From: Solenopsis invicta | Lineage: Eukaryota > Arthropoda > Insecta > Hymenoptera > Formicidae | Reading direction: 5' to 3' | DNA length: 64,000 bases | Assembly (NCBI RefSeq): GCF_016802725.1 | Contig: NC_052664.1 | Span: 14,342,405-14,406,404, forward strand | Shown here: piece by piece, positions 47,943 to 60,485 of the stretch | Numbering within the stretch: position 1 is the stretch's first letter | Layout: each line of letters opens with the position of its first letter | Notes under the pieces: model-generated | What the model was told of the DNA's origin: nothing | The model's database searches: none | The model's input: only the letters and a program-made list of their open reading frames with translations | Position numbers and translations under genes: made by a program

Positions 47943-50260
47943 AAATATATGAACATACATGAAAATAATTTTTAAAAAATAAATTCAAAATTTAAAAGAT
48001 TGAAATGCATGAAAGAAATTGACCATGCATCTTTTTAATAAAAGTTTCTATAACTAATTATATTTTATATTTATCATTTTATAATATTTTTACACGACTG
48101 TTATTTATATCTACTATTAGTCTCTCGTCGGTGTCTACACACAATAGAAAATATTTTATATTTATGTTGAAAGTGATCCTTCTTAAAATTTTTGACGTAC
48201 TCAAATGTTAATTTAACATAATATGATTGTGTTATTTTGTATTAATATTCAACATTTCTTAGTATTAAAATAACACAATTTATGGATAAAAAAACAAAAA
48301 TAATGTTTTGATAATTCATGAATTTTAAGATAAATAAATCAAGTTGTATCAATACATTATAAATGTTAATTTTACTGAAAAATATGTTTCTATAATTTGT
48401 TTCCTAATTGTATTTTGAAGTTATTATACAAGTGTTTGTATTAACATCTTACACATAACATTATACTTTCTAACATATGTATCATATGTTAAAAAACACA
48501 AAATTTGAATGGACTATTTGGAACATGTGATATATTTTCAATTTTATATCAATTTTATAAGCGGAAAAGGGGAGTTATAATGGAATACTATTTTTTTTTT
48601 TTTTTTTTTAAATAACTTAGTAAACATTGACGCAACACAATTCTTATCAATATCAGTTTGTTAGCCATAAAATTTTGACAATCATTCTAGATAGAAATTT
48701 TATCTAGTCTACTCTAAAACGAGCGTAATTTACAATTTAGTAAAGAGCGAAAAAAATGCATTTGTAAGATAGCAAGGGGCTCGTGGAATATTAACAACTA
48801 ATAAAAGGCATTTTTAATTATAAAAAATTACAAATTATTATAATACAATAATTCTGTATAGATCTTACATACTAATAAGTACTATAAAACTAGATTTTAT
48901 GTAAATTTTATAAAATATATTTTATTTGAAAGAAATATAAAAATTTCAAATAACTCCTTTTTAAAATAATTTCTTTGCTGCTAGTAAGCATTATGCAACA
49001 TCGACTGTGATGTAAAGTCTTATGTTCGTTATACAAACGACTCACGACGATCTCGCAATCCCTCTCATTACATGATATAAATTTATATGCTGAATTCATA
49101 CACACGTTATGGCACACGTTAAATACAATTGTGTTATTTGAAAGCCACATTCAAGATCTTCATATTTGACTAAAGTAAAACAATTAAAATTTTTAATATG
49201 GTCTTTAAACGTAAAAAGTATATATTTACAAAAATCGCTGTTATCTGTAAAACTGAAAGTCTTTTAACTTTGAAAAACGCAATAATCATTTTATAATGTC
49301 TAAATAGACTGAAATAAATTAATAATTTTAATTGCTCTTAATTTAATCTCTTTTAGAATTCAACGTGAATTATACAAGATATCATGATTTTTCAGCATTC
49401 CACGCCTATTTCATGGTCCCCGTCTTTGTTCTACAATAGTAATATTTAATTATTTCCATTTTATTTAAATTAAATTAACGAAAAATTCCAGCACTATACA
49501 TATAATTAATTTAATATTATGAGAATATATGAAGCACTTTTATTATGCAATGTTCTGCTCTAGCATGCAAATTTTGGTTTGTATATTTTGGTTTATTAAT
49601 TTAAAGTGCTTATAATTTAAAAAAAATTTAGATAGATTATTTAGAAACTATTATAAACTTCACATCTTTGCTTCAAGATTTCTGTTTTACTAATTGTAAG
49701 TTTGGTAAGACATTGAAATTATAATCATAAGTTGGGCAAAATATTGTATATATTATTAATCAAATTTTTAAAAATTTAAATTTGAATATAGCAAAGTACT
49801 ATATTTCAATAGTTAGTAATCTAGATTATTTTGATGTCAGAATGTTAAAGATGTCATTTTGACATTAAAATAATGACAAACGACATTAGCTTGCTACTTG
49901 AGAATATATCATATAATACACACTATAATTTATATAAATAAAATTTATCTAGTTGAATGCGCATATTGTTATAATGCATATAGTTAACGCAGATTTAATA
50001 AACTGTACATATACATATAGAGACACATAAATATAAAAATAATAAGTATCAAGAAAAAAATCAAAAGTTCTGATTCGTTAAATAATTATAATAAGAAAAG
50101 AAAACATTTTTAGAGAAAATAACGCGTAATGAATATTTCTATCAAAAATGTTTTATACGTTAATAGATTAAAGAAGAAAGATAGATGGAGGAGGATGTAA
50201 AGTATGGACGACCGTTCTCCGATAGTTCTTCGGTAACAAATGGGCGGACCGATTTGAGAA
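47943..50260. other. AT-rich intergenic DNA, no gene seen
   Basis: Contains a run of about 20 T at 48591-48610 and otherwise only AT-rich sequence with short chance open frames. Confidence 0.5.
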
Positions 50261-50350
50261 CCGCAAGAACACTCATCGTCTAATAATAATATCTTGCTCA
50301 AATTTCTATTTTCAGGCCGATAAATGTGTGCGCGGCTTTTATGTAAAAAG
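50261..50350 (-). promoter_or_regulatory. Inverted-repeat conserved block, copy A
   Basis: Read on the minus strand this block matches 52870-52966 on the plus strand. The core (revcomp of about 50273-50312) runs AAAATAGAAATTTGAGC, then AAGATATTATTATTAGACGA, then TGAGTGT: 44 bases with a single difference. Around it TTTTACATAAA and GCGCACAC also match. The MEF2-like word here is CTGAAAATAG (minus strand, 50315-50306), one base off the YTA(A/T)4TAR consensus. It adjoins a GC-rich island (to 50580). Role inferred; see the finding. Confidence 0.45.
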
Positions 50351-50580
50351 CTAAAGCGGCCTTTCCGTGCGTGCGAACGTATTACCGGATACCCGGTGTG
50401 CTAGATTGAGAATATACCGGAAGCCATGGCTACCTTCGTCGCTGTTACCGCACCGGAAAGTCCACGCGTACTTCGCAGAGGGTATGCTGCAGTTTACTTT
50501 TGCGAGCAAATAGTCCACGCCGCGTAAACTTGTCAAGCTTAGCGAATAACGAGCACCGCCTGCTAGGCAAGTAAATTCGA
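50341..50580. promoter_or_regulatory. GC/CpG-rich island next to conserved block A
   Basis: This patch is much richer in CpG than its surroundings, with ACCGGATACCCGGT-type palindromic words. Weak open frames on the minus strand (50536-50351) have no recognisable content. Confidence 0.3.
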
Positions 50581-51048
50581 GTTAGCGGGATAACAGAAAC
50601 GGTTTAACGTAACGTTTCAGAAACGCTGAAAGATAGAGAAACATGAGATCGTACTTGCAGTGCTTTATAGATGTTTTATAGTATACTGCGTATGTGAAAA
50701 AATTACATACGATAAATACCATAAATAAATTTTTAATTAAATTTATTTGTTTTTGTTTCTTTATTTTTAAAATTGTAGCCAGTTTTATGTTCAGAACACG
50801 ATTTAATTTTAAATAAAATTCCAAAAATAAATTCTTTGTATTTAATCTTACAATATAAATCTTTACCGTAACATCAAGGTCATGAATTTCTCTTTTTCTC
50901 TTTAATAACTTTTTTATTCTTAATTATACAATATTATTTAAATGTTAAAATTACAACTTTTGAAAAGAAAAATATTTTAATGTGATTCATAGAGACAAAT
51001 ATACAAGTAGATACACGAGATAATGCATATATTTCTTTTTACATATAT

Positions 51049-51071
51049 ACGTACGCACGCACGCACGCACA
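51049..51071. repeat. (ACGC)n simple repeat
   Basis: About five tandem ACGC units. Confidence 0.85.
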
Positions 51072-52869
51072 ATTTTTTCTGCGCAAGTATACGTATAATA
51101 TCACTACCGTATTTATATATTCCAAAAGTAATACATTATTTGTAAATTGTACAGATTTCTAATTACATATTACACAAAAATCTTTTAATAATAAAAGTAT
51201 TTATGCTTTGTGAATAAAAGCTCAAAAATTTTTAACAAAAATTTTAGAAGCTAAACTACACAAAAAAAAAATTATGTTATTAAAGAAGGGAGTAACATGG
51301 CACTCATTTACATTTTACTAAATAACTTGGTTAATAATCACTACTTTATATTAAAACTTAAATGATTACATTTGCCAAAGTATTGTTTAACAGATTCTAG
51401 ACTTAAAGTAATGAAATATTTATTATTTAGGACGTGATTTATAAAAATGTGACGCACTGAATAATCAGTGAAAGAGGAAAAGTGGCGGTAATATGACTAG
51501 CAGAAAAATAAATTTAAATAATTGGTTTAGTTTAATCACACAGTGCTGTTTTGTTATAAAATTATATATTTTTAATTTTGCATTGTTTAAAATTTTCCTA
51601 ATTTAATATTCCTGCGTTCAGAAACATTAAAAATGTCATTAGAAATATTTTAATCTTGTTCAATATTAAACAAGATAAAATGATATCTGTAATATTTCTG
51701 AACACACTCCCTTTAGAGTGTGACAATCAATTTATCGAAGAAATATTTCGATATAAATATTTCGCTTAAAGAACTATATTAACAAAATTCCATTATTGTT
51801 TAACATTGCGTAACTCAAAATATGTTGTACAGTTGAATAAAAGTTAAAATAACAAAAAAAAAAACACTCAAGTGTACATACATTTGTGTGATAATATACT
51901 CAAGTGTAAAAATATAAAAGTATGTATAATGAAAAAGTATGCTCAAACGTAAAAATGCCTTATAACAAATGCCTTATAACAATAGTTAATTTAAATCACT
52001 AGTTAACGAGTGCTCAGTTAGCTTCATTATAATTTACTAGTTAATTTTTAGTTAATGGCATGTCGATTGCAAATCCGAAAATTCGTAAGTTGAGATAGCC
52101 GTAAAGAGTACCTGTAGTAACTTTGTGGCAATATCCGATATCTCTTATACACGCGACCTATATTATAACACATTATAATAAATATTATTGTGTCTACATA
52201 ATTATTTATTAATGACATATTTACTTATCTTACATGCAGTATGGGATAAGCTCTTTGGTATAAAAGTTTTTATAATTTTATAATATTAAAAAAAATTTAC
52301 ATATTAAATTTATGATATTTTTTAAAAAGATCTTAAGTTTCTTAAAATTTTATAAATTTTGTTTGGAAATTATAGAATAAGAAATTATAAAATAGAAATC
52401 TTAGAATATTTTATAATAATATATGAAAAAGATTAATTTGTATAAAATTAATTTGTATATGAATAAAAGATTTTAGAAAAAATATAGGCTTTCTCAGTAT
52501 TTTTAAAATGTGTTCCAATTTGTACAAAAAATTAAAAAAATTTTCTAAAACATTAAAATTATGTAAAAATTCTGAAAAGTTCTGCAATTTATATTAAAGT
52601 TCTTAAATAACACATATATGAAGAATTGTGAGAAAAAATTTCAGCAGGGCATTTAACAAAAGTATATTTTATTAGTTCTAAGGATTACAGGTTTACTGTA
52701 TTATACGATTTTTTAGCAAAGTTGTTCTGTTATTCATCTAACTGTTACATTGTTAGATCTACGACAGACATTACATTCCGCCGGTATGCAATAATAATTC
52801 GAGACGTCGTCGTCTGCATAACCGTAAGCGCAGCCCGCACGTAGGCGTGCGTAACCATATACTTGGGCC

Positions 52870-52966
52870 TTTTACATAAAGGCACGTGCGCGCACACGTA
52901 TATCTACCTAAAAATAGAAATTTGAGTAAGATATTATTATTAGACGATGAGTGTGTTGCCGCGCGG
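52870..52966 (+). promoter_or_regulatory. Inverted-repeat conserved block, copy B, with MEF2-type site and E-box
   Basis: This is the plus-strand partner of 50261-50350. It contains CTAAAAATAG at 52908-52917, a perfect match to the MEF2 consensus, and the palindromic E-box CACGTG at 52883-52888. The adjoining 52967-53150 is GC-rich. The next recognisable gene on the plus strand is the muscle LIM protein at 63402, and muscle LIM proteins depend on MEF2 in Drosophila. An enhancer or promoter role is inference. Confidence 0.45.
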
Positions 52967-53150
52967 TTTCTTACCACGGCGCTCACCACGGTGCTTCGTT
53001 ACGAAAAGGCGAGAGATCGCGATTCCCTCGCGCACTACTACTCTCGCTCACACTCTCGGTCACTCTCGCCGAAATGAGGAATCCCGCGGCCAAGACGAAG
53101 ACGTTCCCCGCTCGGGAACGCGGAAACACCCGTTAACTGAGAAATTGTGA
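52967..53150. promoter_or_regulatory. GC/CpG-rich island next to conserved block B
   Basis: A CpG-rich patch with open frames in all three plus frames, as GC-rich DNA gives by chance. No coding match is recognised; promoter, untranslated exon or enhancer are all possible. Confidence 0.3.
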
Positions 53151-56100
53151 ACCAGTTGAAAAATTCCTGATTACAGTGAATTATAAAAAATATTTGAGAT
53201 TTATATCTGACAATTGTTGAATTAAATTTTAAAGCCTATATCAAGTACTTTTAATTTTCTGACAATTATTTCAATTAAGAATTTTTTCCTGGCCAAAGTA
53301 ATATTCTTTATAACAAATTCTATATAGTTTTTTTTAAGATATGAAAAAATTGTGAAGATGTTTGTTGACATCGATAATAATAAATTGTTTTTCAACTTAA
53401 TTTTGTGATATTACAGTGCTAGTTCAATTTAAGAGCTATGTTTGTAATCGAATATAACGACACTCAATTTGAGAGAATTAGAAATTCTATGTAAAGTTGC
53501 ATAAAAAATATAATTAGAAAAAAATATCATTAAGATCTAGCCAATTTGCTTATTTATGTTTGTCAATTATTTGTGTTTTTACAAAACACTCGGTAAAAAG
53601 TTTTTTGTATATATAATTATATAAAGTTATAAGGATATAATTACATATAATTATACATAATAATTACATAAAGTGTAATACATTAATAAAATTTAATAAA
53701 GCATTATTTTATCATCTTTTATATGAAAAGTCTACTACATGTTTAATAATTGTCCATTCTATTTCGTGAAATTCACCGATAAAGATTAACACATACTTGC
53801 TAAATATATAAAATAGAAGATATTCATAGAAAAAATCAAGCATGTGGGAGTCTTTTGAACGACATCTTCGCATATTTCAGTTATGTTTCACTAACTGTAG
53901 ATACTCTTCAGAATTCTTTACATCTACTCTTCGATGTATTTTTACTTTCCGCCACGACCGTAATGCTTCTCGGAGTGGAATTTTCCATCAATGAATATTT
54001 TCGTAGAAATTTACATTTTCCAAAAAGGATCTGTAATAATTAAATGTATATTTTAATATAGACATACATTTTTTAGTGCACAAAAATAATATATGAGTCT
54101 TCTTATTTTAAGAACTGTATTACTTATGTCTTCAATTTTTGTAGCCTCTGGTAATATCGCGTACACTAATTTATAAAAAATAACTTACAAATTTTACATT
54201 AAAATTTATTATATGGATTCATTATATAGATTAAAATTTATTATATAGATTTATTAATTAATTCATTATATAGATTTTATCAAAGAATTTTAGTCTTAAA
54301 AATTACTAATGCATGAAATATTGAAAACTTATAATTTTATAATGTTTATTTTAAAATGTTTTTGATTTTAGAAAATAATAACAAAATAAAAAGAATTTTA
54401 CTTTTTTCCACATTTGTAATTCAGAATACATTTTGTTTCCAGAATATATTTTCTGATTTACTTATATAATTTTTGAGCAATTAAAATATTTTTATCGAAT
54501 TAATACTATCCGAAAGTGGGGGAAAATAATATCACAATAATGATTCACTTTTATTATTGTCGCGGATAAATATAAACGTACTACTAATCCATGATATACA
54601 TAAGTGTCGCCTACTAGACTGCGAGGCATTTCTGTTGCTTCTTTTTGCAGACAGATCATGTTCGGTATATTGAGAGTTTTGTAGTATGCCAACTAATATG
54701 TTATAATTTGTCATACTATTCATGTATCATGGTTTTTTTTATCAATTCTGTAATATTTTGTTATAACTAATGTTATTTTGGGATTTGAAGACGTATAAAT
54801 AAATAAACCTGATTAGAACAACAGGAAATAAAATAAATAATAAATTTCAATTTTTAATAATATTATGTTTTTAATTTTATATTTTACAGTCATTAAGTAA
54901 AGATAGTAAATTAAAAATATATTGTCACATTGATGTTTTAATAAAGACATCTTAAAATTGAATAATCTAAATTAATTATAATATTTAATAGGAATTGAAA
55001 AAACTTATAGAGAAAGGTAGGACAAAACGGTACTTAAGGTTTGATGATAAATAAAAGTTAGGTTTTTATAATCAATGAGTTATCTTTATTTTTTTAATAT
55101 TTTTTGGATATTAATCTTTTAATATAACTATCATTAAATAAAATTTTTAATATAAACTTTATTTAAAAAAAATAAAAAAAAAGGCATTTTTATATCCAAA
55201 ACATATACGAAAAGATAGGGAGAGACGAAATATTCTTGTAGACAAGGTAAAGTACACTTTAAAAATGTACTATAATTTAATGTGATACGGAAAAACATTT
55301 TTTAATACATAATTATATACAATTATGTATAAAATATATATAATTATATTTTTATTTTAATATATATGGACATATTTTATATATAATTATATATACAAAA
55401 TTTTTTTCTCGGGTAATGTTACAAGAAAAAAAAATCAGATCAAATTATTAAGAAATCGTAAAAAAATATAAATTATGGTCTAACGCATGCTTACTTCATT
55501 AGCTCAGTAATTTTCAACGATCGAAAAGCCATATTTAACGCGTATGCTTAATTATTATTCCTGCATTTGAATCACTCGATACAGAGGATCCTTGTCTTAC
55601 CTCACTACCCTGTCTTGCCCCACCTTTTTCTATCATCTTTTTGACAATATATCAATATTTGTAACTATATTAATTATTGCAAAATTTATAAATAAAAATT
55701 GTATCAAATACTAATAAAAAATTTTATTAAAGTGTTACTAACTTTTTGAGAATAGGAGCTTTCAAACTTATAAGAGACTTTGTTTTATGTCATAGAGACT
55801 TTTTTGTGTCATAGAATCGATTCTGACCTTAGAATTCTAAATTTTAAAAATTAATAATAAACCGAATTTTAGTCAAGTTCAATAATAATTAGATTATTTT
55901 TTAAGTTCTATCCGCCATATTGGATCCATTACGTGCTCTTTTATTTTTTATTTCAGATTCAAATAAAGTATTATTAAATTACCGACAAAGTTTAAAAAAT
56001 ATAAAAATTGAGCAAACAGTTTACAAAGTAAAGAGGTATACTTTTTACAAAACAAAGAGTTAATATCAACAAAAATATACAATATAATATACAGACAATA

Positions 56101-56329
56101 ATTGAAGGGAAAAATTGAGTCAACTGTAATTAGAAACTGTTATTAGAAAATTAAAAATGAAACAAAATATAGAGACTTCTGTAAATTTATAAATAATAAA
56201 ATGGTATTGAAATAATTTTGTCAGATCGAATACTGAATTAAATTTTGAAGCTTTCACGTTCCAAAATCATTGTTAGACAGGCTGTAAAGTATATACGCGA
56301 CACCCGTGAAGATTATTGATGAACATATT
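53151..56329. other. AT-rich intergenic DNA with one hydrophobic open frame
   Basis: No recognised gene. A 62-codon frame at 53855-54043 is more hydrophobic and less AT-biased than its surroundings, but it cannot be assigned. Pieces resembling MITE ends (CTCGGTAAAAAGTTTTTTGT near 53589 and the reverse near 55405) are present. Confidence 0.4.
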
Positions 56330-56630
56330 TCAAACCCACTTGAATCTTACTTCAGCAAAGAATCCCCGCTGTCCTTTAGCGTTCGCCATCACCGCCATCG
56401 GCGGCGCAGCATCATCACAGCATTGACGTTCCCAATGTACACGTGCCGTGTGCAAATCTGGGGAGCTATGACTAGGACGCTCCCGACGCGAGCACAGTCA
56501 TTCGAATCCAGTATTAGTGCGGTGTAGAGTGCTCGGTGTTTTATAATCCACTTACTCGAATTTTCTCCTCTTTCTCTCTCTCTCTCTCTTTTCCTTTCTT
56601 TTTTTCGCGCGACTACGATCGATTAGTGGT
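56330..56630 (+). promoter_or_regulatory. GC-rich island, candidate promoter and 5' exon (possibly Mlp)
   Basis: A GC/CpG-rich patch contains ACAGTCATTCG, an initiator-like word, near 56496. It passes through a CT-rich run (56563-56600) and ends at a strong donor, AGTG|GTGAGTACC at 56629. The Mlp coding exon begins after an acceptor in its own 5' UTR (63394), so an upstream non-coding exon must exist; this is one candidate. That link is inference. Confidence 0.35.
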
Positions 56631-56899
56631 GAGTACCAAGAAATAACAGTGTGGCGGATACGTATTATACTATTACTACTGCTACTACTATCAGACACTG
56701 CACTCTTATTGATGACGATACTCTTCGCTGCATTGATCGATGCTGCATACCGACGACAATACACAAACACCGCTATCTGTATTGCTTGAAGAAGTGCACG
56801 TAGAATTATTGCAAGCGTGATTTACCTCAGCCTCGTGATTTGTCTGCTTTCTTCCGAAAGATCGTGTGTCTCCTTCTGAAGGGACTGAGATTCATATAG

Positions 56900-59800
56900 T
56901 GCCACGAAAAATATTCATCGAGGTCTTTGAGCATTAACGTCATTAATATCAGGTCAGCTACTTGGGTAAATTGTCATATCGCATAATTTCTCAAATTTAT
57001 TGTAAATATTAGTTGGCAATAAAGTGATAATTTTTCTTAAATAATACTAATTATCGCAAATTGACCAAATTCTGTAGTTCATAAAATTTTTATTTATTTG
57101 ATCTTTCTATTTATACAAATATTTGGTGATTTTATCTTATAAAATTATTAATAAAAACAATAAATACAATCGTTAATAAAATATAATGAATTTGTCAATT
57201 TACCCATGCAGCCAATTAGACAGTACTAGTCTTTCCTAATAAAATTGATAATGTCAAACAATTTGAGTTTTAACCAACTTAGAACTTTTATCATTTTTAT
57301 CATTTTTAAATTATGCGATATGTTTTATTTTAAATTAGCAATATGCGCATTTTTTAACTTATTAGGGATAGGAAAAAGTTCAAAAAATTGAAGGAAAGAA
57401 AATATTTCGAATACTTACGAATAAATCCTTTCAAATTGAAATTTTGACTACGCTATATTTTTATGCACTAAAAAATTTTGACGATTCCGTCAAAAGAGAA
57501 TTCCAAATTTCTAATTAAATATCTTATAGCCGTATTTAATAACATAGACGAAGATACAGTTAACAAGATTTAAGGGTAATTGGCGTAGCGGATTGCACAG
57601 ATGGACAGGGCAAAAGATGTCTGTGCTGTTTAAAATGAATATGGCATGTTGGAAAATCTAATGTCTTTAATATCTAATCTCGAGCAGAGATTAAAATAGA
57701 GTCACGATTACTGAACATAGATTCTATATTACGTTATAATTAGACATACGAGGTATTAATAAAATTGATAAGCCAAAGCTGCCCACCGATTTGCCCGCCG
57801 CGGCGCCGATCATAAGACGTTAAAGAAGATGATGGAATAAAAATAGTATAAATATCAAATTACCTATTTAAAAATTGACATTTTTTAGATGAATTTCAAT
57901 TAATCAAATTTAGCAATTTTAGTGGATTACATTTTTAACGCTGATACTTTATACTGTTTTTATATTTAAAAAACACGCAGACACATAAAATATAAATAAA
58001 ATATAACAATATTTTTATTCAAAACTTCCGAAAGGATTGTGAGTAATAACATAAAATATTTCCGATATTTTATGCATTTTGCGTAAAATAAAGTTACATA
58101 CAATCATAAAAGTTATTATTATCATATGCATTCGAGTTACTAACCTCGTTAATTTTAAAAATATATAAGCATTTCCTCCCGTTATTATTAGTTACTAAAA
58201 CAGTCTTGCGTCAGTTAGTGATGCTAATCAAATTAAGTTATCAAATAAATTCAACAAATGAGATATTATCATATTGAGCAAATTTGATGAATCAAATAGT
58301 GTCCCGATGCTCTTATCATATAAAATCATTATAACGTTACTTGTAAGTTGATAGCTACTTGCAAAATACAAGTCTAGGTAAGAACATGGATTTTCCAAGG
58401 AATATATTAAGAGAATTGTTTAAATATTTATACGTTTAATGCTATAAAAGAAACTTAGTGATGTTTCAGAATATGTTAGAGATGTCGTTAATCTGTTACA
58501 AATGAAAAAACTTAATTTTTTTATAATTTTAACTGTTAATTGGACAACAAGTATTACTTAACACAAACTTATACTAATATTAAATAAGATATAGTATACA
58601 GGTGGAAGGTAGGAGGATGGAAATTTTCGTGCATCATAATAATATTTTGATTCTTTTATTCGCATTAATGATGGAACATGAGATATCATGTTTCATGTAA
58701 AATGCTCAAATTATGTATAAATCATTGGAATACCGTAATACCTTTATGACATTATTTAATCTTAAGTCCTAGTTTTATTTGTTTGTTTGTTTACGCTATT
58801 TGAATATGATTATCAAGCTAGCTTGGAACAGAATATTTTCAGATATTTACAAAAGCTTGAAGTATTTTTTGTCAGGGGTAATTACTAATTTAAAAAAAAA
58901 CATAATAAATTAGATTACTGAAATTGCAACCTTCTTATAAAGATAATTAATTGATAAATATACATATATAAAAAATTATTAAATGTGAATAAAAAATTAT
59001 TAAATAAATTATGCATTTAATATTTAAATAAAACTTTCTTAAATAATTAATTAAAAGATAATCAATTATTGTCTGTAAGAATAGAGCTAAGATACATAGA
59101 ATTATTGTATACATAGAATTCATATAGATTTTTATATATTTTACAGAGACATATTAAATAAATATATAACAACTTGCTTCATAATATTTTTCCAAGTTTA
59201 TACGAAAAAAAAAATAAATTTTTTTTCTATTTTGAGAAGTAGTTTTCTTACTTGATAAATTTTTTTTTGGCTACAAACATAAAATTTAAACGTTTCGTTA
59301 AATAAGAATATATAATATTTAATATAAGATATGGAGTCTATTACGATAAGGCTATGAATTAAATTATTGATTGTTAACCAAATAATTTTCAACTATATTT
59401 CTTTAAATTTAAAAGTTTTTAGGTTGCTAAATACAAATTTGATATTAAAATTGACATATTAAAATAGATTCAATATAGCGGATGCCAAAATAAAAGAAAT
59501 GTATAAATTTTCGCAAAAATTTATATATAAAAATCTTTTATAATACTAAATTTACATTTAATGTCAAAAATTGATAAACCCCAAATGGCAAAATTAGTAT
59601 AGTCAATAAAAATTAATGTTTGAATTTTAACAAAATAAATATAAAAATTTTTTACCCACACATTTCATATTTAACTATAAATATCTTATTCACTGATACT
59701 AAAAATTTGAGACTAGTAAATACTAACAATATACTTTAGTTGCGATTAAATTTTTCCAGAACGTCATACATCAAATACGTAATAATAACCTTTTTGTTTA

Positions 59801-60110
59801 ACTTTAACTATAAATTTTTCAAAATAATGACACAATACGTAAGCATAATAAGTAAACTCTGATTTTTTAATATTTTGGTAAAAGTAATGTAATTATACTT
59901 AATAATACTTAAAAATTTTTTAAATTTCTATATTACATTTCTACATTTTAAATTATTATCAATATAGTACAAGTCAATAAAGTAGGACAACATATACAAT
60001 AATTAATGTACAAATTATATGCAGAAATATTGAAAGATATTTAATACAAACAATAAATAAATTTCAAATTAATATTCGTTTCGGTTTTCTCATTTTCGCA
60101 TATAATGTAA
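56900..60110. other. AT-rich non-coding DNA, nothing recognised
   Basis: No gene, clear element or conserved block identified. Confidence 0.45.
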
Positions 60111-60119
60111 CATTTGGAC

Positions 60120-60334
60120 ATAGGAATACCTTACAGCCCTATTGGTGCGACAGGATATGCGTTACCACACATTCCATCCACGAATGCGTACGATTGAACG
60201 GTAGGGGTAAAATGAGGAGACTCACTATCGTGGAGAACCTAGCGCCTTCCCTAATACGGCTTCGCGGACTCGCCTGCACGCGTCTGCACGGATATAGAAT
60301 CACCCGCGTTCTCTCTCTCTCTCTCTCTTTCTTT

Positions 60335-60365
<31 letters not shown>

Positions 60366-60485
60366 TTCTTCTTAATGTGCTGCACGATGCCGCCTATTAC
60401 TGCCTCTGTTACTACTATTGGCGTGTCATATCGTTACGGATACTACTGTCAGTAGTAATGGAGCGTATTTGTGCAACTAAAATAC
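60120..60485. promoter_or_regulatory. GC-rich island with (CT)n tract
   Basis: A GC-rich patch contains a CT microsatellite (about 60309-60362) that resembles the layout of the 56.3 kb island (GC-rich, then CT run, then TACTACTATT). The plus-strand open frame across it runs through the CT tract and is not credible as coding. Confidence 0.3.
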
